NCBI GenBank assembly: GCA_030765665.1
Contig: JAVCCD010000068.1
Location: 1-9,484, forward strand
DNA: 9,484 nt
Reading direction: 5' to 3'
Origin: Candidatus Tenebribacter mawsonii
Lineage (GTDB): Bacteria; Cloacimonadota; Cloacimonadia; Cloacimonadales; TCS61
In this document: piece by piece, positions 1 to 6,464 of the stretch
Layout of the letters: the number at the start of each line of letters is the position of its first letter
Numbering within the stretch: the stretch's first letter is position 1
Notes under the pieces: model-generated
What the model was told of the DNA's origin: nothing
The model's database searches: none
Seen by the model: the letters and a program-made list of their open reading frames with translations, nothing else
Program-made: the position numbers and the translations under genes

Positions 1-171
1 AACTTGACCATTACCAACAAAATAGTTAGTGTATGAAATATCAACCATTTTGTGTGGCAGTACATAAGCATCTGGAATATTGATATTCCCTAAAGCGGAA
101 TACGGCATGGAGAAGAGCGTTATATTGAACAAGCACAAAATACTTATTAACAATAAAACCCATTTTTTCAT
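1..171 (-). CDS. N-terminus of an exported protein of unknown function (partial)
   Basis: The first 57 codons of a minus-strand gene are visible; the rest lies beyond the left edge. The translation opens MKKWVLLL, with two lysines, a hydrophobic core to about residue 20 and a plausible signal-peptidase region near residues 21-27 (FSMPYSALG), so it is a Sec signal peptide. The mature start has NINIPDAYVLP followed by ISYTNYF, which has the feel of the first strands of an outer-membrane or periplasmic beta protein, but I do not recognise the family. I chose the ATG at 171 because a GGGGGG tract (177-182) sits 5 nt upstream. An in-frame ATG at 207 with its own G7 tract is equally well formed, because the whole initiation region is tandemly duplicated. 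Starting there would add 12 residues containing an arginine between two hydrophobic stretches, a poorer signal peptide. The gene is divergent from the yraN-like gene. Confidence 0.75.
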   Translation of the reverse strand, partial: MKKWVLLLISILCLFNITLFSMPYSALGNINIPDAYVLPHKMVDISYTNYFVGNGQV

Positions 172-218
172 AATAACCCCCCTTAATAATAAAACCCATT
201 TTTTCATAATACCCCCCC
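147..218. repeat. 36-bp tandem duplication of a translation initiation region
   Basis: Two adjacent 36-bp units, 147-182 and 183-218, match at 34 of 36 positions; the differences are at 151/187 and 176/212. On the minus strand each unit carries a G6 or G7 Shine-Dalgarno-like tract, a 4-5 nt spacer, ATG and the codons for KKWVLLL. Because 36 is a multiple of three, the two start codons are in the same frame with no stop between them. The next in-frame stop upstream is at 241-243. The duplication looks recent given the near identity. Confidence 0.93.
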
Positions 219-238
219 GAATATTAAAACAACTTTCT

Positions 239-267
239 TTTTAACTTATTGACATTTTATAAGTCAA
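239..267 (-). promoter_or_regulatory. Weak candidate promoter for the exported-protein gene
   Basis: On the minus strand TTGACT (267-262) is followed after 17 bp by TTAAAA (244-239). The -35 matches consensus at five of six bases but the -10 at only three, so this is tentative. The same segment holds a 6-bp inverted repeat, ACTTAT (244-249) and ATAAGT (259-264), and a plus-strand TTGACA (249-254) without a well-spaced -10. This 112-bp divergent gap (172-283) must hold start signals for both flanking genes. Confidence 0.22.
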
Positions 268-283
268 GATTTTTCTTTAATTT

Positions 284-655
284 ATGATTATTAACGAAAT
301 TAAGCAAATCGGCGAACGTGGGGAAAGACAGGCAAAAGATTTCCTGATCTCCAATAACTATAAAATATTAGAGACAAATTTTCACTCTCCCTATGGTGAG
401 ATCGATATCATTGCTGTGGATCGTGGGACGTTAGTATTCATCGAAGTTAAAACACGATCGAGCGATCTCGAATCTGCCCTGAATAGCATTTCTATTTCGA
501 AAAGAAAGAAGATTTCCAAAACAGCTGACTATTTTCTTTCCAAAAACCATAACCTCGAAGATATGTTCACACGTTTCGATGTCATTGCTATTCTGAAGGG
601 CAACACACACACATCTCTCAAACACATCAAAGAAGCTTTTGTAACCACTTTCTAA
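284..655 (+). CDS. yraN: YraN/UPF0102 family nuclease-fold protein
   Basis: At 123 aa this is full length for the YraN (UPF0102) family, small cytoplasmic proteins with a restriction-endonuclease-like fold. The family's biochemical role is poorly established, and a link to DNA processing or recombination is only inferred. Visible hallmarks are the N-terminal GERGERQA segment (residues 10-17, with Glu14), GEIDIIA (38-44, with Asp41) and FIEVKTR (52-58), whose Glu54-x-Lys56 completes the PD-(D/E)xK-type pattern Glu14/Asp41/Glu54/Lys56. All presumed active-site residues are present, so the gene looks intact. An in-frame TAA at 278-280 lies just upstream and the next Met is near residue 94, so ATG 284 is the only sensible start. 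It lacks a recognisable Shine-Dalgarno sequence, suggesting weak or leaderless initiation. It stands alone, convergent with the GWxTD gene, and not beside an rnhB gene as in many bacteria. Confidence 0.93.
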   Translation: MIINEIKQIGERGERQAKDFLISNNYKILETNFHSPYGEIDIIAVDRGTLVFIEVKTRSSDLESALNSISISKRKKISKTADYFLSKNHNLEDMFTRFDVIAILKGNTHTSLKHIKEAFVTTF

Positions 656-761
656 CTTATTTATTAACAATCATTATTAGCTACTAAATTTCACACTACT
701 ATCATTTTTCTTTGTACTTTGCTTTATTTAACTAATATGCTATTGCATTTTGCTTTTACAT

Positions 762-786
762 AAGTTATTCTGTCAACTTTTTTTTT
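762..786 (+). terminator. Weak candidate terminator downstream of yraN
   Basis: AAGTT (762-766) and AACTT (775-779) form a 5-bp stem around an 8-nt loop, followed directly by a run of T to 786. The stem is short with a single G-C pair, so it is a poor intrinsic terminator, although the T run is long. It is the only terminator-like element in the 155-bp convergent gap (656-810), whose remaining sequence is AT-rich and shows no small gene I can support. Confidence 0.3.
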
Positions 787-840
787 ATATGGGAAGATTT
801 GAACCTTTCTTTAGTTTAATAAACCCATATCAAAATCTTC
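787..840 (-). other. Overlapping, mutually exclusive hairpins at the 3' end of the dnaE operon
   Basis: Read on the minus strand, GAAGATTTTGA (840-830) can pair with TCAAATCTTC (802-793) as a 10-bp stem with one bulged T. The adjoining ATATGGG (830-824) can pair with CCCATAT (793-787). The order is X Y X' Y' with no linker between X and Y or between X' and Y', so both helices probably cannot form together. The upstream arms lie in the last codons of the GWxTD gene (EDFDMG) and the downstream arms lie after its stop. An A run, not a T run, follows on this strand, so it is not a classical terminator. It could be an mRNA 3'-end stabiliser or a chance pairing. Confidence 0.4.
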
Positions 841-2133
841 TCCTAGGTATGCTTCTAATTGTGGTGAACCCGATTCATGAGGATCATTTTCACTAAAGAT
901 TAATTTGTGGTTATTTGTGTCTGAGAAATCCAGGAAAAGGTAGGTGAGACTATTGTGAATTCTATATTTCCAGATCTCGAACCGTTTTTGGGGATATTTT
1001 GTTTGAATTCCGGTATCACCAACTACTATATCATCCGGTTTCCCATACTTTATATAAATTCTACCACGATCCGTATTCCAACCATCTTTAAAATAAGAAA
1101 AATGTTCATTACAATACTGAATTCGGGTTTTCGTTAACTCAAAAAATTCATTTCTTTTTGTGGATGTATCTTCATTATTAATTTCCCAGAATTTATCAAT
1201 GAATTGCTGTTTACCCTCAACACTAAGCTCCTTCCAGATTTTTGTTTTTGTAGAAGGCAGGAAATATTTCAAAAGCGTAATCTCATCCTCCAACTCGATA
1301 AAAAGTCGGTAATTACTGATATTGCTCTGTTTTATACTGAAATAATCTTTGCTAACAATCGAAGCATTTGAGATGGGATCATGAAGCTCAACAATAATGT
1401 TGTAGTAACCGGCTTTCAGCTCAGAGATATCAATTTTACGTTGCTGTGACAGTTTTGCTCCATGACAATTTAAATCTCGAGTAACAACTCCTACCGTATC
1501 ATCATCTTTAAAAATTGTAATTTTTTCAAAGAGCTCTCCTACTGGAAACTGTTTATTTCCCAGTTCGTAGTAAAGGTACAACGAATCGATAGTTCCCTTT
1601 GAATAAATATGATTACTGCTAACAAAGAAAAGCTGGCCATCTCGATGGAATTTATCCAAATAGTCCGTTGTATCTGCCACAATATTGGACGAGAACTCTA
1701 AATCACTGAGAAATGTATCTCTCCTTAAAATCGTAAGGTTTTGTGACCAGGTGGTGGATTGAGAAGAATTGATATCGGTAAATGATATTTTCATTGAGTA
1801 GGATGAACTGGGTAATGTAACCGATATTTTATCTCGATACAACTTTCCAGATCTGGTCATCTCCTGATTAGGAAAGATGAGTTTACTGATAAAGTCACCC
1901 TGATTTACTATTTCCTCATCCTTTAAAATTGTATATTCAACTTTTAGCCCAGCCTTAAATCCAGAAACGTCTTTCTCGAATTGGAGTGAATTGTAGGCAA
2001 GCTGATAGTTGAAATCGAAGATCGTATTGCTGGCATCGTCTAAAAATCTGTTTGTATCAACAACAATCGGCAATTGATCTGAAAAGAGAGAGGAAAATAC
2101 TAAAGCGAATATAATCAATAAAAAATATTTCAT
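811..2133 (-). CDS. GWxTD domain-containing exported protein
   Basis: This 440-aa protein has a signal peptide (MKYFLLIIFALVFSSLFS, residues 1-18). A long middle region rich in short beta strands (about 25-270) looks like immunoglobulin-like or jelly-roll modules. The C-terminal GWxTD domain (about 275-430) carries the defining motif GWNTD at 351-355, then GRIYIKYGKPD (357-367) and FEIWKY (385-390). The domain is named for the motif; its molecular role is not established, and I infer a periplasmic or envelope location only from the signal peptide. The start at 2133 is supported by GGAG (2139-2142) 5 nt upstream and by the signal peptide beginning there. It lies 12 nt after the dnaE stop, so it is almost certainly cotranscribed and possibly translationally coupled with dnaE. 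That is an odd pairing of an envelope protein with the replicative polymerase. No disruption is seen. Confidence 0.9.
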   Translation of the reverse strand: MKYFLLIIFALVFSSLFSDQLPIVVDTNRFLDDASNTIFDFNYQLAYNSLQFEKDVSGFKAGLKVEYTILKDEEIVNQGDFISKLIFPNQEMTRSGKLYRDKISVTLPSSSYSMKISFTDINSSQSTTWSQNLTILRRDTFLSDLEFSSNIVADTTDYLDKFHRDGQLFFVSSNHIYSKGTIDSLYLYYELGNKQFPVGELFEKITIFKDDDTVGVVTRDLNCHGAKLSQQRKIDISELKAGYYNIIVELHDPISNASIVSKDYFSIKQSNISNYRLFIELEDEITLLKYFLPSTKTKIWKELSVEGKQQFIDKFWEINNEDTSTKRNEFFELTKTRIQYCNEHFSYFKDGWNTDRGRIYIKYGKPDDIVVGDTGIQTKYPQKRFEIWKYRIHNSLTYLFLDFSDTNNHKLIFSENDPHESGSPQLEAYLGEDFDMGLLN

Positions 2134-2138
2134 ACCAT

Positions 2139-2142
2139 CTCC
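2139..2142 (-). promoter_or_regulatory. Ribosome binding site of the GWxTD gene
   Basis: GGAG on the minus strand ends 5 nt before the ATG at 2133 and lies in the 12-nt gap after the dnaE stop codon (2148-2146). This placement allows ribosomes finishing dnaE to reinitiate on the next gene. Confidence 0.7.
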
Positions 2143-2145
2143 ATC

Positions 2146-5100
2146 TTAGAAGTTCAAATTCAGCTTTTGCTGTAGTCCCTCAATATCCTTATAAAGCTCT
2201 GATAATTGTGATGTGGGAAAGATCTTCATCTCTTTGGGATGTAAATTCAAAATTTTGAAAGAAGAAGTTTCTAGTGCAATGTGGAGACCAAAATTACCCC
2301 TATTTTCTCTCATATATTTTCTTAATTTACTTGAAAATTCCTCATTAAAATCGCTCTCTTTCATCTTAAGATAGATCTCACCTGTAAGTTTTTTCTGCAA
2401 TTCATCAAAATTCATAACACTAGTAGGAATAATTCTTAAGATATTATCCCCACCATTGGAATAAGTTGATCTCTTGCCGATAATGAAAAGTTCTTGTCCC
2501 TCTTGCATAGTCCTGATATATTTCATATAATCATCTCTGAAGAGGGTTACTTCAAATTTTCCGTTTAGATCCTCTAAAATGATTATAGCAAAGGGGTTTC
2601 CTTTCTTATCTATTTTTTTTACAACCTCAGAAACTACTCCGGCAATTGCTATTTTAGAAGGTATCTTATCGGGTGCCAGCTCGCTAATGTCTGAAGATGA
2701 ATTCACAAAAAGTTCAATCATTTCACGATGCTGATTGAGAGGATGTCCCGACCAGTAATACCCCAGAACCAGTTTTTCATGCTGCAATGTTTCGTGTAAA
2801 TTCCATTCTGTAAGATCTTTTAATTTTGGTTGATAATCATCCTCTTCACCATCATCATTAAAAGCATCGAAAAACATCATCTGTCCCCGTTTCTTTTCCG
2901 TTTGCACTCCTGCACCATACTCCAAAGCTTGTTCGATCGAGTCATATTTCTGTGCTCTATTCCCCTCTAGATCGTCCATCGCTCCAGAGCCGATCAAGCT
3001 TTCCAGAACAGATTTATTTACACACATTGTATCTGATCGAGAACAGAAATCGAAAATAGTTTTATATTCACCAGCCTCATCTCTATCGCTTATCATAGCA
3101 TTTATCGCAGCGGTACCTACATTTTTTATAGCCCGTAATCCAAACAGGATCTTTGTTCCACGTACCATAAATTCATTCTGGCTTTTATTAATGTTAGGTG
3201 GGATCACCTCAATACCCATCGCTTTACATTCATCTACAAAGTAAGGGATCTTGGATGGATTATCTTCTAATGAAAGCAATGCTGCCATAAACTCAACCGG
3301 ATAATGTGCTTTTAGAAATGCTGTTTGGAAAGCAATGTAGGCATAAGCTGTGGCATGACTTTTATTGAAAGCATAATTGGCAAATTCTAACCAGTTATTC
3401 CAAATAGTTTCTATTACATGCGGTTTTACACCATTGTAGGAAGCTCCCTCTACAAATTTCACCTTAAGTTGTTCCATCGTTTTAAGTTTTTTCTTGCTGA
3501 TTGCTTTTCGTAAGGTGTCTGCCTCTGCCCCACTAAGTCCACCCATCTCACGGGCAATCTGCATTACCTGCTCTTGATAGACGGTTACTCCATAAGTTTC
3601 TCGTAGTGTATTTTCTGTAAGTTGATGAATAAAAGAGATCTTCTCCTTACCTTGCTTTCTATTAATAAAGGTTTCGATAAACTGCATCGGACCTGGTCGA
3701 TAAAGTGCTACCATAGCGATAAGATCTTCAAATTTATTGGGCTGCAGAGCTGTGAGATATTTTTTCATACCACCAGATTCAAATTGGAAAATTCCATCTG
3801 TCTGCCCGTTGGAAAGTAGTTCAAAAGCTTTTGTATCGGTTATATCAACATTATCAATATCAATTTTTATATCTTGAGAACTCTTGATAAGTTCCACCGT
3901 TTTCTTGATCAGGGTGAGAGTTCTAAGTCCCAGAAAATCCATTTTCAATATTTTGAGATCATCCAGCCATTTGCCTTCATACTGAACCAGAACTGCTGAT
4001 TCGCTACCTTTTTGATTACTGGTTGCTAAGGGGACATAATCACTCAAATTCCCTGGTCCAATAACAACTCCGGCAGCATGAACTCCGGTATGACGGACAA
4101 GCCCTTCTAAAACTTTGGAATAGGTCAAGATCGAAGCATATATATCGTTCTCGGACATTTTATCTGCAAATTCTTTAGATTGCTTTAAAGCTTTATCTAA
4201 CGAAATTTTTGGAGTTGAAGGTATTAACTTTGTAATCTCATTAGCTGTAGCAGCAGGCAGATCCATAACTCTGGCAACATCCTTGATCACAGATTTAGCA
4301 CCCAGGGTTCCAAAAGTTATGATTTGAGCTACACTCTCACGACCATATTTTTCAACCACATAATCTATGATCTTACTTCGGCCTTCGGCACAGAAGTCAA
4401 TATCGATATCGGGCATCCCGATCCTGTCTGGATTTAAAAAACGTTCAAAGAAGAGGCCATATTTCAAAGGCTCGATCTGAGTGATCGCCAGGAGGTATGA
4501 AACAATACTTCCGACAGCAGAGCCACGACCTGGTCCAACCGGAACATCCATATCACGTGCAGCATCGCAAAAATCTTTCACGATCAGAAAATATTCGTTA
4601 TAACCCATTTTGTCGATGACAGAAAGTTCATAATCAACACGTTCTTTTACCTTAACTGTGATTTCTGGATATCTGGTTTTTGCTGCTTCATAACAAAGGA
4701 ATTTAAGATACTCCTTAGAATTCTTATATTCGGGTGGAATATCAATTTTGGGAAACAGAAAGTCATTATAGTCCAGTTTCAGGTCGATCTGATCTGCTAT
4801 TTTAATTGTATTCTCATAAGCTTCTAACTGCTGTGGGAAGAGTTCTCTCATCTCATCTTCCGATTTGAAATATAGTTGATTTGTATTATACTTCATGCGG
4901 TTAGAATCTGATAAGGATTTGCCTGTCTGGATACAAAGTAAAACATCGTGTGCTTCTGCATCCTTCTTATTGATATAGTGACAATCATTGGTAACTACAA
5001 GAGGTGTGTTGGTTTCTTGTGCCAGCTCTATCAATAGAGGAGCAACTATCTTTTCTTCTTCTATTCCGTGATCCTGGATTTCAAGATAGAATTTTCCGGG

Positions 5101-5592
5101 AAAGATATTCTTATAAAAATTCACAACTTCTCTGGCCTGCTGAAGATCCCCATTCAATAATAGATGAGGAATCTCTCCCTTTAAACAGGCTGAGAGACAG
5201 ATTATTCCTTCTGAATACTGAGCAATAAGACGTTTATTTATTCTGGGTTTATAGTAGAAGCCATCAAGATATGCTTTGGAAGAGAGCTTGATCAGATTTT
5301 TATAACCCTGGAGATTTTGAGCTAATAAAACAAGATGATGTCTTATATCCTTCTTGGCATTTGCATCGTCGAATTCGTGATTAACAATATAGGTCTCTAT
5401 ACCAACGATCGGCTTGACGCCTTCTCTTTTAGCTTTATTAACAAAGTCAATAACTCCGAACATGTTTCCATGATCAGTCATTGCAACCGCTGGCATACCA
5501 AATTCTTTAGCTTTTGCGATCATTTTATCTGTGCGGCAGGCACCGTCTAAAAGGCTGTATTGAGTGTGATTGTGTAAATGAATAAATGCCAT
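2146..5592 (-). CDS. dnaE: DNA polymerase III subunit alpha (replicative polymerase)
   Basis: This 1148-aa protein is full length for a DnaE1-type C-family polymerase, the catalytic chain of the replicative holoenzyme. Order of domains: PHP (about 3-275), palm/thumb/fingers (about 290-800), helix-hairpin-helix (ILFGLRAIKNVGTAAI, 815-830), OB fold (about 978-1055) and a C-terminal tail. The palm carries GPGRGSAVGS (353-362) and PDIDID (394-399), giving catalytic Asp397 and Asp399; the third Asp is Asp552 in MDFLGLRTLTLI. HTGVHAAGVV (501-510) is the conserved fingers segment. GQMMFF (903-908) before an acidic stretch is a plausible beta-clamp binding motif. The PHP metal ligands appear complete: His7, His9, Asp16, His41, Glu66, His85 or His86, Cys136, Asp203 and His205. 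The start at 5592 has AAGGA 6 nt upstream, and the MAFIHLHNHT opening is right for the family. It is first in an operon with the GWxTD gene. Confidence 0.98.
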   Translation of the reverse strand: MAFIHLHNHTQYSLLDGACRTDKMIAKAKEFGMPAVAMTDHGNMFGVIDFVNKAKREGVKPIVGIETYIVNHEFDDANAKKDIRHHLVLLAQNLQGYKNLIKLSSKAYLDGFYYKPRINKRLIAQYSEGIICLSACLKGEIPHLLLNGDLQQAREVVNFYKNIFPGKFYLEIQDHGIEEEKIVAPLLIELAQETNTPLVVTNDCHYINKKDAEAHDVLLCIQTGKSLSDSNRMKYNTNQLYFKSEDEMRELFPQQLEAYENTIKIADQIDLKLDYNDFLFPKIDIPPEYKNSKEYLKFLCYEAAKTRYPEITVKVKERVDYELSVIDKMGYNEYFLIVKDFCDAARDMDVPVGPGRGSAVGSIVSYLLAITQIEPLKYGLFFERFLNPDRIGMPDIDIDFCAEGRSKIIDYVVEKYGRESVAQIITFGTLGAKSVIKDVARVMDLPAATANEITKLIPSTPKISLDKALKQSKEFADKMSENDIYASILTYSKVLEGLVRHTGVHAAGVVIGPGNLSDYVPLATSNQKGSESAVLVQYEGKWLDDLKILKMDFLGLRTLTLIKKTVELIKSSQDIKIDIDNVDITDTKAFELLSNGQTDGIFQFESGGMKKYLTALQPNKFEDLIAMVALYRPGPMQFIETFINRKQGKEKISFIHQLTENTLRETYGVTVYQEQVMQIAREMGGLSGAEADTLRKAISKKKLKTMEQLKVKFVEGASYNGVKPHVIETIWNNWLEFANYAFNKSHATAYAYIAFQTAFLKAHYPVEFMAALLSLEDNPSKIPYFVDECKAMGIEVIPPNINKSQNEFMVRGTKILFGLRAIKNVGTAAINAMISDRDEAGEYKTIFDFCSRSDTMCVNKSVLESLIGSGAMDDLEGNRAQKYDSIEQALEYGAGVQTEKKRGQMMFFDAFNDDGEEDDYQPKLKDLTEWNLHETLQHEKLVLGYYWSGHPLNQHREMIELFVNSSSDISELAPDKIPSKIAIAGVVSEVVKKIDKKGNPFAIIILEDLNGKFEVTLFRDDYMKYIRTMQEGQELFIIGKRSTYSNGGDNILRIIPTSVMNFDELQKKLTGEIYLKMKESDFNEEFSSKLRKYMRENRGNFGLHIALETSSFKILNLHPKEMKIFPTSQLSELYKDIEGLQQKLNLNF

Positions 5593-5598
5593 CTAAAT

Positions 5599-5603
5599 TC
5601 CTT
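5599..5603 (-). promoter_or_regulatory. Ribosome binding site of dnaE
   Basis: AAGGA on the minus strand lies 6 nt before the dnaE ATG at 5592 and fixes that start. Confidence 0.75.
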
Positions 5604-5625
5604 TTATGAGGATTTTTTACATTTC

Positions 5626-5638
5626 AGAATGATATTCT
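5626..5638. repeat. 13-bp palindrome in the dnaE leader
   Basis: AGAAT-GAT-ATTCT has perfect 5-bp arms. It lies between the candidate dnaE promoter and the dnaE ribosome binding site, so it would fall in the 5' untranslated leader. It could be a protein-binding site or a small hairpin. A chance occurrence in AT-rich sequence is also possible. Confidence 0.35.
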
Positions 5639-5656
5639 TCAACCAAAATATGTAAG

Positions 5657-5686
5657 TTAATATTTCTCCCGTTTTTATTATGTCAA
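5657..5686 (-). promoter_or_regulatory. dnaE: Candidate sigma70-type promoter of dnaE
   Basis: On the minus strand a perfect TTGACA (5686-5681) is separated by 18 bp from TATTAA (5662-5657), four of six matches to the -10 consensus. Transcription would begin about 60 nt upstream of the dnaE ATG. This is the best promoter match in the 275-bp divergent gap (5593-5867). Confidence 0.55.
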
Positions 5687-5729
5687 GATGAAACTAAGGG
5701 AGATTTTGATATCTTTCTTAACCTGGTTC

Positions 5730-5741
5730 AATCACATGATT
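5730..5741. repeat. 12-bp palindrome between dnaE and tetR
   Basis: AATCA-CA-TGATT has perfect 5-bp arms with a 2-bp centre. It lies in the middle of the divergent region, upstream of both candidate promoters, where an activator or repressor could bind. It does not resemble the palindrome next to tetR. Support is the symmetry alone. Confidence 0.3.
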
Positions 5742-5807
5742 TGACTAAGCTAATTTTAATATGGGTCAGAAATAAAGATCGTTTAAACCGCTAAATATAA
5801 AATTCAT

Positions 5808-5835
5808 TTGACAATAATCTCATCATCACTAATTT
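5808..5835 (+). promoter_or_regulatory. Candidate promoter of the tetR-mutL operon
   Basis: A perfect TTGACA (5808-5813) is followed after 16 bp by TAATTT (5830-5835), only three of six matches to the -10 consensus. It is positioned so that transcription would start within or just beside the palindrome at 5839-5852, as expected for a repressor-controlled promoter. The weak -10 keeps confidence modest. Confidence 0.4.
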
Positions 5836-5838
5836 CAG

Positions 5839-5852
5839 TGAGTGTGTACTCA
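5839..5852. promoter_or_regulatory. Candidate TetR operator
   Basis: TGAGT-GTGT-ACTCA is a 14-bp interrupted palindrome with perfect 5-bp arms, 15 nt before the tetR start and directly upstream of its Shine-Dalgarno sequence. TetR-family repressors commonly bind such palindromes in their own promoters. I infer autorepression from position and symmetry; direct binding is not shown. Confidence 0.55.
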
Positions 5853-5857
5853 GTAAA

Positions 5858-5862
5858 AGGAG
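5858..5862 (+). promoter_or_regulatory. Ribosome binding site of the tetR-type gene
   Basis: AGGAG (inside AAAAGGAG) ends 5 nt before the ATG at 5868, the strongest canonical Shine-Dalgarno sequence in the window. Confidence 0.8.
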
Positions 5863-5867
5863 ATTAG

Positions 5868-6449
5868 ATGAATAAACGTCAGATCCAGAAACAATTCACA
5901 CGTGATAAAATTCTAGATTCTGCTAAGCAGATATTTATAGAGAAAGGGATAATTAATAGTGCAACCTTACAGATCGCTGAAAAGGCAGGCATAGCACACG
6001 GCACTTTGTTTCTGCATTTTCCCAATAAAGATGCCTTAGTCATTGGGCTGCTTGATATCGAGCTCTTAAAATTTAGTGATGAGATTAAACAACTAATAAT
6101 TGAGACTGACGAAATTGATAAATTACTAAATCAATATTTAAACCTGATTAAAAAAGAAGAAGGCTTCTTCTCTTCCCTGGCACGCGAGATGCCAAGCTAC
6201 AAAAGTGAACTCCGCAGAAAAATATTGTTCAGAGAATCCTTGATTCGAGAACATTTTCATCAGGTAATTGAAAAGGGAATTAGGAAAGGCATTTATGCAT
6301 CTGTAGATATTCCAAGTGTACTCACATTTTTGTTTGGAACTATCAACTATTATCTAAGCTTGAAATCTAGTTTTGTACACAGTGGAAGTGTTATCGAGAA
6401 ATTCCATGATCAGACAATTGAAATTTTTATGAAAATATTAAAGAAATAA
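5868..6449 (+). CDS. TetR/AcrR family transcriptional regulator
   Basis: At 193 aa this is a typical TetR-family length. The N-terminal DNA-binding domain (about residues 9-57) shows the family pattern: TRDKILDSAKQIFIEKG, then the helix-turn-helix TLQIAEKAGIAHGTLFLHF and PNKDAL. The remainder is an all-helical ligand-binding and dimerisation domain with no recognisable ligand signature. FLFGTINYYL (about 153-162) resembles the dimer-interface helices of AcrR/FadR-like members. The ligand is unknown. The start at 5868 follows AAAAGGAG and places the helix-turn-helix at the usual distance from the N-terminus. It is divergent from dnaE and lies 15 nt upstream of the large MutL-type gene, so the two probably form one operon, with the palindrome at 5839-5852 as likely operator. 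It more plausibly controls itself and the MutL-type gene than dnaE. Confidence 0.93.
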   Translation: MNKRQIQKQFTRDKILDSAKQIFIEKGIINSATLQIAEKAGIAHGTLFLHFPNKDALVIGLLDIELLKFSDEIKQLIIETDEIDKLLNQYLNLIKKEEGFFSSLAREMPSYKSELRRKILFRESLIREHFHQVIEKGIRKGIYASVDIPSVLTFLFGTINYYLSLKSSFVHSGSVIEKFHDQTIEIFMKILKK

Positions 6450-6450
6450 T

Positions 6451-6455
6451 GGGGG
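6451..6455 (+). promoter_or_regulatory. G-tract ribosome binding site of the MutL-type gene
   Basis: GGGGG followed by T lies 9 nt before the ATG at 6465, in the 15-nt gap after the tetR stop. GGGGGT can pair with the anti-Shine-Dalgarno ACCUCC through one G-U wobble. The same G-tract style precedes the exported-protein gene at the left edge. Confidence 0.55.
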
Positions 6456-6464
6456 TTATTTATA

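Noticed and set aside
147..218. CRISPR-like repeat
   Set aside because: There are only two directly abutting 36-bp units with no spacer, and the unit encodes a start codon in frame, so it is a tandem duplication.
249..281. Plus-strand promoter for yraN from TTGACA (249-254) and TTTAAT (276-281)
   Set aside because: The spacer is 21 bp, too long for a normal sigma70 promoter, and the -10 would sit almost on the start codon.
431..670. A 79-codon minus-strand frame over yraN
   Set aside because: It overlaps the conserved catalytic segment of the YraN-type gene, and its translation shows no family resemblance.
787..840. H-type RNA pseudoknot at the end of the GWxTD gene
   Set aside because: The pairing order is that of a pseudoknot, but there is no linker to cross the 10-bp stem, so both helices are unlikely to coexist. 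I kept it only as competing hairpins.
5004..5228. Open frames of 60-74 codons antisense to dnaE and the GWxTD gene (also 955-1137, 3622-3819, 5335-5550)
   Set aside because: They lie wholly inside well-supported conserved genes and translate to unfamiliar compositions, as expected of shadow frames.
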